Notes: a model not told the origin generated them from the sequence alone. Counted from the stretch's first letter, positions 1 to 11,170 are shown. The stretch: DNA of 64,000 nucleotides from Nereocystis luetkeana (GCA_031213475.1 JARUPZ010000018.1:7948406-8012405); one strand, 5' to 3'. Made by a program: numbers and translations.

Positions 1-152
1 CGGCTCGTCAAAACTCAATACGTACGGTGTCCGAGCGATTTCTGCCACGGCTTTAACCTCTTTGGAACAAGCAGTCCCGTTTAGGGGAAAGACCGCTCAG
101 ATTGCGAGTGCTCTGCTCCCAAAACGAGACTGCAGTCCTTCAAGGGTCAAGT

Positions 153-188
<36 letters not shown>

Positions 189-1140
189 CTCACATTAACC
201 CATCGCCGCAATACAATGCAGTCCGTGGTCGCAGGACAGGCTCCAATAACTGTGGAGTGGAAGAAATACCTCCAGCAAAACAGAGGCAAACACAAAAAAC
301 CGGCATACGCACTCCACCACTGCGGACACCAGGGAAGCAAAAAGGAGACTATTAATAGCAGACAAAAACCTAAAAAAGAAGATGAAGCGAAGCAAAAAAA
401 AACAAAAACAAACAAAAACAGCAGCACATAGCAAAACGCAAAAAAGGCAAAACGGACCATACTAACAAAGACACAAAGAGGTACTAACGGGAACGAAAGA
501 AAAAGGAAAAAAGAAGGGACAAAAAAGCGATAATCACGGGCGGAGGGGAAAGAAAATACGAAAGGCAGGCACTGGAGCACACAGACACGCAAAGTTGCCC
601 AGGTGGCACCATGCTAGTTACTTGGGTCCCAAAGAAGGGAGTGCATCATGACGATGATGGCCATAACCAGGCTTCAGTCTGTTGGGCAGACCGCCTCCCC
701 CCCCCCCCTCCCGCCATTCCCCTCGTTTACCGGGTTAAGGCATATATATGTGGCCTTGATTCAGGACCGGACAATAGTAAAATAACCCTTTTAGGACCGC
801 AGTCCCGTTTTTGATACAAACTACTTACAATTTGAGTGCTTCGTCCCCACACCTGCCACATTGCGGGGTACCCACTGTGTCAAGGTATATACCGGCAGTC
901 TTTATGCACGTACAAGCACAGAACGGAGAAAAGACCCCGGATGTGGCGACCAGATACGTATCGTATGCGTAGGGAAGCCCTTTTCCTACTCCGCCAAGAG
1001 TGAAAAATATCAACCTCATTAGGGGTCAACGTAGCCTGAGTGGGTTATCTGTGTACAACAAATATCTGGTATTAGGTAAACTACTTCTTTTCTACGTACT
1101 GTAAAAGGATTCAATTGTTGAGAGCGCCTTGCAGCGTGGG
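1..1140. other. gene-free stretch
   Basis: I see no coding signal here. Short open frames exist on both strands but they run through simple or A-rich sequence (about 340-590 is strongly A-rich and G-poor on the plus strand) and show no recognisable motif. The stretch contains a TTG microsatellite and a short poly-C run near 699. Confidence 0.6.
153..188. repeat. (TTG)n microsatellite
   Basis: About twelve uninterrupted TTG triplets. They produce runs of Cys, Val or Thr in the overlapping open frames, which are therefore not credible genes. Confidence 0.95.
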
Positions 1141-1147
1141 TAGGCAC

Positions 1148-1216
1148 GATTCGATGCGAGTCGACGAGGGAAGAAAAGGCTGAAATCTTCTCGCGATAAA
1201 AATGAAGGCACGTACC
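1148..1216 (+). repeat. SINE-like fragment, copy 1
   Basis: The segment shares a string of short blocks (a GATTCGATGCGA-like block, GACGAGGGAAGAA, TCGCGAT followed by AAAATG and GGCACGTACC) with the reverse complements of 2595-2745 and 3893-4115. Only the 3' part of the family is present; no tRNA-like head is visible to its left. Similarity was judged by eye, with several indels between copies. Confidence 0.45.
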
Positions 1217-1787
1217 GTAGCGGGAAGGGGGGAGAAGAGCCTGCTATGTGACCCCGGATCTGAGTTACGAGTTGGAAGGAGAGAGAGAAGAAGATGTGCG
1301 AAGATAATGAATGGGATGAGAAAAAAAAAAAAAACTGTCAAGTTATCTATGTCATGTTGTTATGCTATGTTGAACCGGCAGAGAAAGGCACGTGCCCATT
1401 ACCGGTAGGACACGGGCAAGCACAACACAAGCACAACTTGGTGCAATACATACCATGGGCATACCTGGCACATTTTTTTTTTCTTTTTCGGCATTTTGTC
1501 AGGCACGTGCACCGACCGCTGTGACGTCTCTCGCGAAGAAGCTAGATATTGCTTGTCCATCTCAGCTGCATGCAGCAGCAGTAGTATAGCAGCCTTGTCC
1601 ACCAAGGTTCACTGCGGGACGTCGAGCTTTTAGACTCATCGTATGTACCAGGTATCTGGTATGCAATAATTCCCTTCCTTTTATTATATATGCAAGGAAG
1701 GGGCTCCTCAGTGGCCGCCAGAGGCTTGTTGCACATTCCGCCGGGGCCGCCGGAGGGCAAACTTTGCGATATACCTGGTACCTGGTA

Positions 1788-1906
1788 TTACAGGGGACCA
1801 TAGTTAATACCTGGTAGGACCTACCAGGTATGGTACATATAAAAAACTATATATTTAACCATTTTACTAACAATATTTGGTCCTATTAACTATGGCCCCC
1901 CGTGAA
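1788..1906. mobile_element. MITE, copy 1 (TA target, TTAC termini)
   Basis: A 119-bp non-coding element. The left end (TTACAGGGGACCATAG) and the reverse complement of the right end (TTCACGGGGGGCCATAG) form imperfect terminal inverted repeats, and TA lies on both sides (1786-1787, 1907-1908). The interior is AT-rich and holds two TACCTGGTA-type motifs in opposite orientation. The same termini are found at 2003-2114, so this is a repeated family and not a chance hairpin. TA duplication with short TIRs suggests mobilisation by a Tc1/mariner-related or similar transposase; none is present here. Confidence 0.7.
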
Positions 1907-2002
1907 TAGTTGCTAAGAAACGCCGGAAAATACCCTTCAAAATACGCATTTTGCTCGATCGTTTAACCGTTTCAGAGAGCCGAAGCATATGCCATACGGG
2001 TA

Positions 2003-2114
2003 TTACGGGGGGCCATGGTAAGCAGGACCAAGTATTGTTGTTAAAATTAGGGAAACATATAGGGTTTTGTGTGTACCGTAAGTCCTACCCGGTATTTACT
2101 ATGGCCCCCCGTAA
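2003..2114. mobile_element. MITE, copy 2 (TA target, TTAC termini)
   Basis: A 112-bp element whose ends are nearly perfect inverted repeats: TTACGGGGGGCCATGG on the left, and TTACGGGGGGCCATAG as the reverse complement of the right end. TA dinucleotides flank both ends (2001-2002, 2115-2116). The interior differs from copy 1 apart from a GGACC/GGTCC-type block beside each end and a TACCCGGTA motif. No coding capacity. Confidence 0.75.
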
Positions 2115-2346
2115 TAGTATGTACCAGTATGTGGGTATGCGTGCTATTTCCAAGTTGCTTGCCCCACAACGACTGGCACAAAAACAGTTGAAAAAATACT
2201 TGTATCAGTACAAACACAATGTATGTGCAGACGACACACGCGCGCAAAATACTGCGACGAAAACAGCCTAAAATTGTTGCGAGCCTTTTTTGCTTTTCTA
2301 TCATTTCGCATCTTGCTTTCGACGCTGTATGCCTGTGGTGACATTA

Positions 2347-2475
2347 TTGCGCACCCTCCGGTCCGAGCGGGGGGGGGTGGAGAGAGGGGCAGACCCCCGG
2401 GACTGCCCCAGTAGCAACCCCCTGCTGGCATCCGTAAACCTGAGAGTCAAACTCCATCGCCAACTGGCCAATGCC
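2347..2475 (+). repeat. non-coding module shared with the 3' part of the recombinase retroelement
   Basis: By eye roughly 75-80 percent similar to 41846-41965 over about 120 bases. Shared blocks include TGCGCA with C and G runs, GGGACTGCCCCAGTAGCAACC (GGGGCTGCCCCAACAGCAACC in the other copy) and CATCCGTA. It may be a relic end of a second recombinase-type retroelement or an independent small element present in both places. Confidence 0.55.
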
Positions 2476-2565
2476 GACCAGCTTTTTCTCCATCCCACAT
2501 TCATCATTCTTCCGCTCCCTCCCAGTGGTCACTCAGATCCGGGGTCAAATATATAGCGGGTGCTT

Positions 2566-2584
2566 CCCCCCCCCCCCCCCCCCC
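2566..2584. repeat. poly-C tract
   Basis: An uninterrupted run of about 19 cytosines. Its true length is uncertain because such runs are error-prone in sequencing. Confidence 0.9.
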
Positions 2585-2594
2585 TCCCCACTGT

Positions 2595-2745
2595 GGCATT
2601 TTCATCGCGAGAAGTACTATTAAATAATGTGATTCGGCAAGTTCTTCCCTCGTCCATTCGCGTCGAATTTGCAAACTCCCGCTGGCGCTTTCTGCAAATT
2701 ATTTCACGAAAAAAAGTCCGTCAGTAGGCCGGACTCGAAAGCGTG
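2595..2745 (-). repeat. SINE-like element, copy 2
   Basis: Read on the minus strand, it starts with a B-box-like segment (TTTCGAGTCC, near 2735), then a T-rich block, GCAGAAAGCGCCAGCGGGAG, and a tail with CGCGATGAAAATG. The order matches 3893-4115 on the same strand, and the tail matches 1148-1216. This supports a short interspersed family with a Pol III-type internal promoter, strongly diverged. Confidence 0.5.
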
Positions 2746-3892
2746 ACCTTGTCGGCTGCCTGCTATACGACAAATATGTCAGGAGACATGTCAAGCAAGG
2801 CAAAATATGCGCCGTCAAGGAAGGGTGTAGGGCCGATTGTTGCACACTCAAAGCTAGTAGTAGTTTGGTGTCGGGTCAAGGCGTGTCGAGGCAAAGTTAC
2901 CGTCTGTCAAGGGGTGAGAGTGCTGTCTCCTGACATCTTCGCTGGTATTATACGTACGACCACTGAGGGTGCCGGCGAAGAAAAGTACTTACGTACGTGT
3001 ACCCCCTTTTTTTTCATTTTTCCGCCTGTGGTGCCAAAGACCTTCTGCAACACGCTAGTTGCGGGGTTCTAATTGCGTGTTGAGCAAAGCTGCAACACGC
3101 CTTCTGCATGCATGTGTTTCGCGCACACGAGTGATTTCGCGGGGTGTGTTGTGCTGGCTGATACGTCAAAGCGGCCTTGACGCCCTGTGATACGAATTAT
3201 ATACGACGTATTCGCGATTTCTCCGGGATAATGTGTACCGACAGGTGGTCGGAGGTACCAGTATAGAATCGTGCCCAAAGCGAGAGTGAAGGGCCTACAC
3301 AGGCCTACGACTGCAGCAGCCCGCAGCAGTATTGCTGCTTGCTGTAGCTTGCTTGATCGAACGCTTCCCGCAACTCAGCACCTTGCTACAGAGCAGCGGC
3401 AGCAGCAGCAGCAGTGCCATGGGCTGCGCGAGATACAAACCCTTCTGTCCTCGCTAGGCGTGAAACGCAGACCGGCTTATGGGTACCGGGGGGCTGGTCA
3501 CGCACCACGTGCTCACGATTCGACAAAACAGGATCATACTGCTGTACTCTTGGCCGTGTAAAAAGTACACGGAGAGCTCGATACGGCGCGACAGCGAGGC
3601 AGCGCCTAGCAATGGCCTCTCTCGGAAAGCAACGAGCACGGAGCTAGGGACTAGGGGTGCACCGAGTTGGGGGGGTTGGAGGAGGGCATGCATCCGATAA
3701 GGGCTGCTGGTTGTTACGGCAGTATCGAGCTACCAGTACGAACGAGCATTTTTTTTTTTTCTTCTTTTTTTTTTTAATCATCACCTTCACTTTCCAGTAA
3801 CTCGTACCAGGTACGAGTACCAGGTAGGAGGTTTTACCCACGGCGAGCTTCTGGACAAGCCGTGGTAACAGGTGTCGTCCCTCCCCCCCCCC
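2746..3892. other. gene-free stretch
   Basis: No motif-bearing open frame was found. The stretch includes CAG-rich sequence around 3310-3415, T-rich runs at about 3751-3775, and a pair of close TACCAGGTA-type motifs at 3807-3827. Confidence 0.5.
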
Positions 3893-4115
3893 CGGTACGT
3901 GCCTTTATTTTTTGTCGCGCATAGGGTTCAGCATTCCCACTGCTCGTCGATTTTCATCGATTTTTTAGCCAACTCACGCTCTAGCGCTTTCCGCTAATCA
4001 TTTTTTTACGCAAGAAAGAGTCCCTATGTACGAGCATGCACTCGGTGAGACTTGAACCCACGAAATTGATCTTGATAGGCACGCGGACAACCTACCAAGC
4101 CACCGGGGACGCCGG
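3893..4115 (-). repeat. SINE-like element with tRNA-related head, copy 3
   Basis: On the minus strand the head (about 4110-4040) has an A-box-like TGGCTTGGTAGG and, about 35 bases on, a B-box-like GGTTCAAGTCTC flanked by GTGGG and CTCAC. Those five bases can pair as a T stem. A convincing acceptor stem and anticodon arm are lacking, so I call this tRNA-derived and not a tRNA gene. The body shares GGACTCTTTCTT, GCGGAAAGCGCTAG and a GCGCGAC..AAAGGCACGTACC tail with the other two copies. Confidence 0.55.
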
Positions 4116-5149
4116 CACAGCACTAGCAGGGATTATATTAATATTACGAACGAGTGTCGTAGGTGGATCTTCTCGAAAATTTGAAAATCGTTAAATCCTT
4201 TTGACAAATGACGTATGATGTATGATATGATACTGCTGTACCACAGGCACTGGACCTGCGTGCAACGTTGTTATCGTCCTACTGCTTGCGGTTGCCGATC
4301 GTCGCGAGTCGTGCCGTTGCCGACGTTGCTTCGCTGTCCCACCGGGTCTGCAGGGCATTCGAAAACAGCGAAGGAACGAACGCCAGCCAGAGGCAGTAGC
4401 AGCTACAGAGGGGGACAATACAGCAGGCACGCGACACGGGCACGCGACACTCAATCTGGACACACCTTCGAACTTCTCGGAGACGACGATGACCTTGAAG
4501 TGCGACTCGGCTCCCGCTGGGGCGTTGTGCATACCGCTCTCATTGATAACCTCCAAATGGCATGGCTCGAGTTCGGCGCGCAGTTTCTCCTCGATCAAGG
4601 CCTGAAGAGACATTTGGCGAGCTACGTACGCGTGGGTTGAAAGAAGCAGGCCGGCAGAGAGAAAAGTTGTGTGGTTGCTTTTTTTTCTTGGAAACGAGAG
4701 AAGGGGTTTTCGGTAAAAGCAATCCGTTTTCCTTCATAGGGGACGGGGGTTCTACCTTGCATCGACCAATCAAAACACTGCGTTCTGCCTTGCATCCTGT
4801 GAATTCTGCCAGACCAATCACGCGACTCCTGTGTATCGATGAAGCACTGATTGCGCCGCAGCATCATCTTCCGCGTCGCGCATCTCGCATAGCGTGTACA
4901 AGAGAGCAAGGGAGCAAGATAAAGGGTGTTAGCGTCCCGCCCGCTAGAAATAGGAGGGAGGGATTTTCAGTTTGGGCAGCGGTCTCGTCTCTGTCCGGGA
5001 TGGCAGCCAGGGGGCGACCATGTGTGAAAAATAGATCGGGTTCGAGAATTGGCAGAATTGCCGTTGATGCCGTTGATGTATTTTACTTTTTCGTGGCTCT
5101 GCCCGTGACAGGTGTCTCAGCAAGGGGTGCCGCCCACGAGCTACCGCGG
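4116..5149. other. gene-free stretch
   Basis: A plus-strand frame of 289 codons is open from 4562 to 5431. It shows no family motif, and its second half runs into the palindromic GC-rich array, so I do not support it as a gene. Confidence 0.45.
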
Positions 5150-5620
5150 ATCGTGCCGCTGTTGTGCCCGCGGACATTGCCGTGGGACTTGCTGCGACGC
5201 GGTAATGTCCGCGGCGAACCCCACCCGCTGCAACATCCGCGGCAACACCCGCGGCAAGTCCCGCAGTATAAGTCCCGCGTCACTATACTGACGACAAGAC
5301 CAGCGGCTTTAGCCTCGGCAACACCCGTGACACACCGCGACGGCAAATGTCGCGGCATATGTCGTTACAAGACCCGTTGCAAGTATCGCGGCAAGTGCCG
5401 CGACAAGATCCGCGGCACGGGCCCGCGCTAGTGTTGCGGCGAGTGTCGCCACAATTTTCCATTTTTTCCCGCAAGTGTCGCGCAAGTATCGCTTAGGTGC
5501 CACGGTAAGTGCCATGACAAGTGTCGCGGCGCGTGCCCTGACAAGAACTGCGGCACGGACCGTGGCAAGTGTCGCGTAAGTGCCGCGTTATGTGCCGTGA
5601 CAAGTGTCCTCCTGTTGTTC
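5150..5620. repeat. GC-rich palindromic minisatellite
   Basis: A degenerate array built from short units around GCCGCGGC / GTGTCGCGGCAAGTGCCGCG, often self-complementary and spaced about 10-20 bases apart. The arrangement resembles the CCATGG/CCACGG-based arrays at 7060-8230 but with CG in place of the central AT. Open frames across it are by-products of the repeat. Confidence 0.7.
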
Positions 5621-5917
5621 GACTTGAACTTTTCGAGCCCTCCTTAGTTTCCAGGCCTTGTCAGGTACCTGGTACGAAGCAGGCCGGCCTTACATACATG
5701 TAGGTCGGCTTTGTCTCGAGATTGAAGGCAAACCTTTGTCTCGAGATCGAATGCAAACCTTTGTCTCGATATCGAAGGCAAACCTACTCCATACAGCACG
5801 TCTTGAAATAAAATCAACCGATCGTCATCCACCAAACAATCGTTGTGCTTCCGAGAGGGGTTGTTCCTGCTGCCGTTGCATACTACCAGCATGAATGCCG
5901 TCTTTTCAGCTTGACAT

Positions 5918-6642
5918 TTGTGTTGCACTCCACCCAAAACATAAAATTTCATTTTTTCCCGACAACAAAGACACTTGAACCACGCCTGCCCCCATTCTTC
6001 GTCACCATTGAGGACATTTTGTTTATCTGCTCCAGCTCCGAATGCTCCGATCGACCCATTTTGTTTTTTGGCAGGGCAGACACGAGTTCCTTGGTGCATT
6101 CCTGTGAGCGTGCCAAAGTGACAGGGCCAGCACTTTCCGTGTCGTCCTTCGGGGCGGACGTCGTCGCTGAAGTTGAAATTATGATTCCAGGCTCTTGAGT
6201 TTTCAGTTTCACGTACTGTACGCAGTCAAACGTTTTTTTTTTTTCCTGCTGTAAAACGAGCAGGAGGAACCCAGAAGCTGCACGAGTAAGTTCCTCCTGC
6301 TCGTTCTACGGCAGAAAAAAAAAAAACTTGGCTACGTACACAGCAGTACAAGAAACTGAAGATTCAAGCGCCTGGAACCACATTTCCTAAATTCAGCGGC
6401 GAGTTCCGCCTCGAAGGAGGACACGGAAAGTGCTGCCGGTTTGGCGCACTCACGGGAGTGCACCAAGGAGCTCATATCTGCCCTGCCAATTTTCGTCTCG
6501 ATGGAAACGTTCGGAGCTAGGCAGAGAAACGAAATGTCCTCGGTGAAAAAACGGCGGCAGACGTGATTCAAGTTTCTTTGTTGTCGGGAGTTTAGGCAAT
6601 GCCAGTTTTTTTTTGTGAGCAGTGCAACACAGACAGGTGTTG
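5918..6642. mobile_element. foldback element (long imperfect inverted repeat)
   Basis: Two arms of about 350 bases face each other around a centre near 6280. The inner arms are almost perfect (6245-6270 against 6290-6314, including CGAGCAGGAGGAAC and its complement) and flanked by T12/A13-type runs. The outer arms are diverged but still align, and both arms translate in opposite directions into the same peptide blocks (GRAD.SSLVHS, ALSVSSF, LPPFF). This could be a foldback transposon or an inverted duplication of an old coding fragment. No transposase is encoded. Confidence 0.75.
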
Positions 6643-7059
6643 CGCCACTGCTCAAATTTCTTCCGCTCCACTGGAGCTTCACCCCAATCAGGCAGGATAC
6701 GCCTCGGGTTTCCGCCCCAGGTTCGAGCCTAGAGGGCTCCGCCCACTCTCGGCGCGCGCGGGGGAGTCTCTGCTCCCTGCCTGGGGGGTATCAAGCGAAC
6801 GGAGTCTCGACTTCTCGCGAGAGGATGCCTGCTATTTTTAGTATCGGGTTGTAGAGTGAGCAAATATTTCGAATAGCGTTCTCTCAGCGATCGAGGACAA
6901 ATGCTCTTATATTTAGAATACTGTAGTACAGGGCTTGGGTGTGTGCTTTTCTTTACTGGTCGTAGAAATACCCACTGGCCGCACGGGTTGGGCGGGCGTG
7001 ATTCCCAAACACATACAATCACTGGTGAAAAACCAGGGCTCTACACTAATGAACTTTTT
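6643..7059. other. gene-free stretch
   Basis: I see no recognisable gene, repeat unit or RNA in these bases. Confidence 0.5.
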
Positions 7060-7670
7060 CGTGGCATACCGTGACATTGGCATGGTACCACCCATGGCAT
7101 ACCATGACATCCCCACGGCATCCCATGGCGTGGCACAGGATTCCATGGCAAGCCGTGGGGGGTGCCGTGGCATGCCATGGGCGGCAACATCATGGCAACC
7201 CCCGCGACAACTGCAACGGCACTCCATGGCAACCCCACGGCATGTCATGGCAACCCCCACGGCACCCCAATATCCACGGCACCTAGGGTTAGGGTAGGGG
7301 TTAGGGTTCTATGGTATGCCGTGGAAGGTTTTACCGCAGGTGGCCCCACGGTAATGCCACGGCATGTCGCGAAAAAGGACAGTAACGTACGTGGCACTTG
7401 TAGCGGCATGTCGCGACACGTCGCGAAAAAGTCAAATAATGTACATCCGGGTGCGCATTTTGTGGCCTTTTCGTGGCTCAATACCATGGCAAGTCCCACG
7501 GCATACTATGGCAAGCCCCACGGCGAACACTGGCAGCCCCACGGCAAACTGCTAGCCCAACGGCACGCCACAGGAAGCCCCAGGACACACCTCACGGCAA
7601 GCGTCACGGCACGCCACGGCAAACCCCACGGCACACCACTGCAGACGTTGACGGTATGCCATGGCCGAGC
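7060..7670 (+). repeat. palindromic minisatellite, left array
   Basis: Degenerate repeats of about 20 bases with the consensus CCCCACGGCA-ACCATGGCAA. Each unit contains the palindrome CCATGG or its variants. The same units occur in reverse orientation at 7915-8230, and an inverted repeat (7677-7695 against 7898-7915) joins the two arrays. A telomere-like tract interrupts the array. Confidence 0.75.
7284..7308 (+). repeat. interstitial telomere-like tract (TTAGGG-type)
   Basis: Four imperfect copies of a TTAGGG/TAGGGT-type hexamer lie inside the left minisatellite array. A second such tract, on the other strand, is at 48671-48712. Confidence 0.7.
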
Positions 7671-7914
7671 GCGAAGCGCGACCCGTCATCTGACCGGAGG
7701 GTGAGATCAGGAGTGAGTATTATAACTCAGTGCCTCGGGCGGATCCTGCGGAGGGCTAACTAAGTCTTTGCACCTTGTGAGTGGGATCAGATCCGGGTGA
7801 TATGAGGTTTGGGTGGGGTGGGATCCAATGGGATCAAGTCCGGACGGGGCCGGGGGAAACCAAAATGCACGAAGCGCGACCGTTCATGCACTCGATAGGT
7901 CAAATGACGGGTCG

Positions 7915-8230
7915 TGCCGTGGGGGTCGCCAGCAAAGTAACCATGGCAATCCGTGGGTTGACATGGGTTACCATAGCATACCATAACATGCCGTGGGACT
8001 TGCAATGGGTTGCCATATTGCTTCCTACGACATTCCGTGGGGGTTCGTCCGTTGCATATTATCATGGGGGCAAGTGCCACGGTACGTGCCATGACAACAA
8101 CTATGGCACATGCCGTGGCTACTCCATAGCCGATGGCAACCCATGGGGGTTGTCTTGGCTTGCCATAGCAGCCCATGGCGAGCCCCGCGGGTTTTCACGG
8201 TTCACGACCGACGGGTTGCCACGGGAAAAA
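7915..8230 (-). repeat. palindromic minisatellite, right array (inverted)
   Basis: Units such as CCGTGGGGGTTG and CCATGGCAA-type blocks are the reverse complement of the units of 7060-7670. The two arrays plus the spacer 7696-7897 can therefore form one very large foldback. Confidence 0.7.
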
Positions 8231-9928
8231 CAATTTTTGTGTGTCCATGGGACCGGTTGCTGGGTCGCGGTTCGTCGTGGTTACGGCCCGACGATTCCTT
8301 TCATTGGACGACACCCGACTTTACAACGTTCACTGACAGACCCTGTCTTCTCTCGCGTGTGCGTTTGGGAGTAACACACTATTTGGGCCCTGTAGATACA
8401 GTAGTGCTATTAAGTGGTACTGCAGCAGTAGACGCGCCCGTCCCCGTTTAATCTGTTTTATTTTTTGTATAGAACAAAAGCGTTGGCCTTACAAAAACAA
8501 CTTATTTTATTTCAGGTGCCTGATACACTGGTACCCGGTATATATTGACGAGTACTCAGTGCTCTAGTAGCAGCGTTGGTGGCGCGCATTTGCGTTCAGT
8601 CACGCTCCCGTCTATGTTGTACAGTACCGGGAGCTTACGTTGCACAGCATGTATGTGTGCCGTTGAGGTCATTGGGTAACATCGTTGTGAAAAAATGTGC
8701 TCTTATTTACAGTTTACGCTGCATCAGGAATTATTTGTTTTATATAGTGGGAAGTTTTGCTGAAGTTCGGATTTACCCCACTTGGCCGATATGTCAGGTG
8801 TGGTGAACGGTGGCTGGGACCCACAGAGCAGAACAACAAGTGCACGGAGGGTACTCTGAGTATACACTTTGACTTGATTGGCACGCAACATCGCTGCAGC
8901 AGCTACCGTACATGTAAAATCTGCAGGGATATACGACAAAGAAAAGAAGCACCGGCAACAATTAGAGTTTTTTTTTGACCTGGAATCTAGGTGTGCTTTG
9001 GCTACTTCTATGGAACCTGATGGAGTTGATTCCAGCGACAAGCTTCCAGCGTTCTGCTATAGATAGCTGTGGGGCGCACCATCCGCATTGCTCGCGTATG
9101 GGAAGTGATAAGCAAACACAAAAAATCGTGAAGATGGACTACTAGCACGCGCGCATGGCGACGAAAATAATGGAAGAAACGGCAGCCTGTCTTAGCCGAC
9201 GCGAGCAGTCGCCAGAATATTGAGGAGGGCGCAGGTCGCGATTCACCGACTGTGAGAGATGGAGAACCCTCAACGGGCTCACACCGAGTGCACGGTAGCC
9301 ACACTTACTCAATATTATCCTCTGCTGCATTTACAGTAGTTATATGTGTCACCTCGACTGGTGGATTCCTAGCAATTTCTTCTTCGGTGCAGGGTTCACC
9401 ACTCGGCGAGTGTCCAGGCACGGTTATTCCGCCCTAAGCGGAGAAGGACTACTATAGCTCGACTGCGAGGCCCTACAACCCCTCGTCACGGGGGAGAGTG
9501 AGGAAGGACCTCCGCGGCGGCCAACGTGCCATGATAATGGTAGCGAATTGTGGCCAAAGTATTTCTGACTGACGAGGCCCTTTTCAAGTGAGGAACTACC
9601 CAATAAGGCATTCCATTTGAGGCACGCCCCTTATCCCACCCCCACGACTTACAAGAAGGCGTCACTTATTTGTTGCATACCTACTACTATAGGCCATGGC
9701 GTTTCTTATCGGGTTGGTGCACAGAAACCCTCGAGCGAGGAGCCTCCGGAAAACGCAGGGGCGCCGCTACCGCAGCATGCGTCCGATATGTGCAACACCG
9801 ACGTTGCAATAATCCGCGTGGGGAAGCTGGTTGGTCGCAATAAACTCAGCCTGGGCGCTACTTGCAAGGTAATCCGCAGGAATCCTTTGATCTCCAGAGC
9901 CGGTCGCCCGAGCCCTGAAGGATGTTGA
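8231..9928. other. gene-free stretch
   Basis: Short open frames only, none longer than about 105 codons, and none with a motif I recognise. Confidence 0.45.
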
Positions 9929-10120
9929 AATGCCACGAGCACCGCTGGGAAAAAGAACGGACCCGCCGTTATCCAGATTCACGAGAACAAGCGCATTCAG
10001 ATTTTGTCACCAGGGTCCCGCGTACGGTTCAACGCCAACGTGCACTCCCTGCCGGCGCGGAAGTCTCACACGGGCGACTTTGGGCAGAAGCGTGAGGTGG
10101 TCATTCTCGAGCGATGATGT
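9929..10120 (+). pseudogene. possible copia RNase H remnant
   Basis: One plus-strand frame reads through about 63 codons and contains VHSLPARKSHTGDFG. That resembles the region around the second acidic residue of copia-type RNase H, where a basic residue plus SHTG is common. The frame starts after a stop at 9926-9928 and ends at 10119. No RT, integrase or LTR is visible around it, so the call rests on one short motif and could be coincidence. Confidence 0.25.
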
Positions 10121-11049
10121 TCGACAAAAAGAGGTTGGCAGGAGCGACTATTTTGCCGAGGGCTGAGGTAGATGCGAACACCAAAGGGCGGGCTACGGAA
10201 GTGGGGTGGATACCAGTCCTTGGGGTAGCGCCAAGAGCTTGGACGGAACGAACCGCCAGCAACAGCAGCTCCATCTCAATGCCCGTAGGTGACCCGGAAT
10301 ATATCCAGCCGGCCCAGGCTTGTAGCCCCTGATCTCAGTGGTGTCTACATCTGCAATTGGTGGGCCATCTGCAGACCTACGACAGATGTGAAAAGGTTCG
10401 TCTCTCTCCGTACAGCCGCCACCCCCCCCGGCATTTTGACTGGGTGTCTGCGCGTCTCATTTCTGTGCCTACAACACCTACGAAGAACAAACATATTGTG
10501 GATGTATGGGCACAACGCACAGTGGTGGTGGAAGGTTCAGACCCCGAGTCTGCAAGGTGCCTTAATAAGACGATGCGCATAGAGGGCTACTTTCTACAAC
10601 GATACATGAATCACTACACATCCTGAATCACACACGTCCTTCCGCTGCGCTTAAACCTTGCACATGCTGCATTGCCCCCTGATGTACGTAGCGAAGAGGA
10701 CATATGCCATCAAACGAATACACGTTTTACTGTAGTTGACGCTTGTTTGTATATTCTCCAGTCTCAATAGACTGCACATACATACCCGTAAAACCGTGTA
10801 CCAGGTATTGACGCGTGCAACACCCTTGTTCTTGTTCTTGTTATTGTTCTTGTTGTTCTTGTTGTTCTTGTTTTTCGCCTCCCAAATAGCCAAAGAACCC
10901 CAGGAGCCCTTTAAGTTATTCTAAGAAGCTATGAGCTGGTTCAAATTGAAAGGCGACAAGACTCCCCCCCCACCAATGCCGGTATCAGTATCTACTCGAG
11001 TGGAACACATATAGTATCATGCTGACCGCCATGCCCAGCGGAAGGAAGT
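10121..11049. other. gene-free stretch with a CTTGTT microsatellite
   Basis: 10823-10877 is a run of CTTGTT/CTTGTTGTT units. An 89-codon frame at 10357-10626 looks moderately protein-like (it ends in RYMNHYTS) but matches nothing I know. Confidence 0.4.
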
Positions 11050-11170
11050 GACAGGATCGAATGTTCGGTGAGGCGTTCTACGATAGGGGTTCACCCTAAA
11101 TTTTCTGAGGCTCCTCACTTTAGGAGATCCATACAAATAGTAAGTCACCCGAAAACTGACTTCAGCAAAC

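Noticed and set aside
4040-4110. tRNA gene on the minus strand
   Set aside because: A- and B-box-like elements and a T stem are present, but the acceptor stem does not pair and no proper anticodon arm forms. I keep it as a SINE head.
4562-5431. 289-codon plus-strand open frame
   Set aside because: The second half translates the palindromic minisatellite, and no motif is found in the first half.
7060-8230. CRISPR array
   Set aside because: The repeats are degenerate, near-palindromic, without unique spacers of regular size, and the DNA is eukaryotic.
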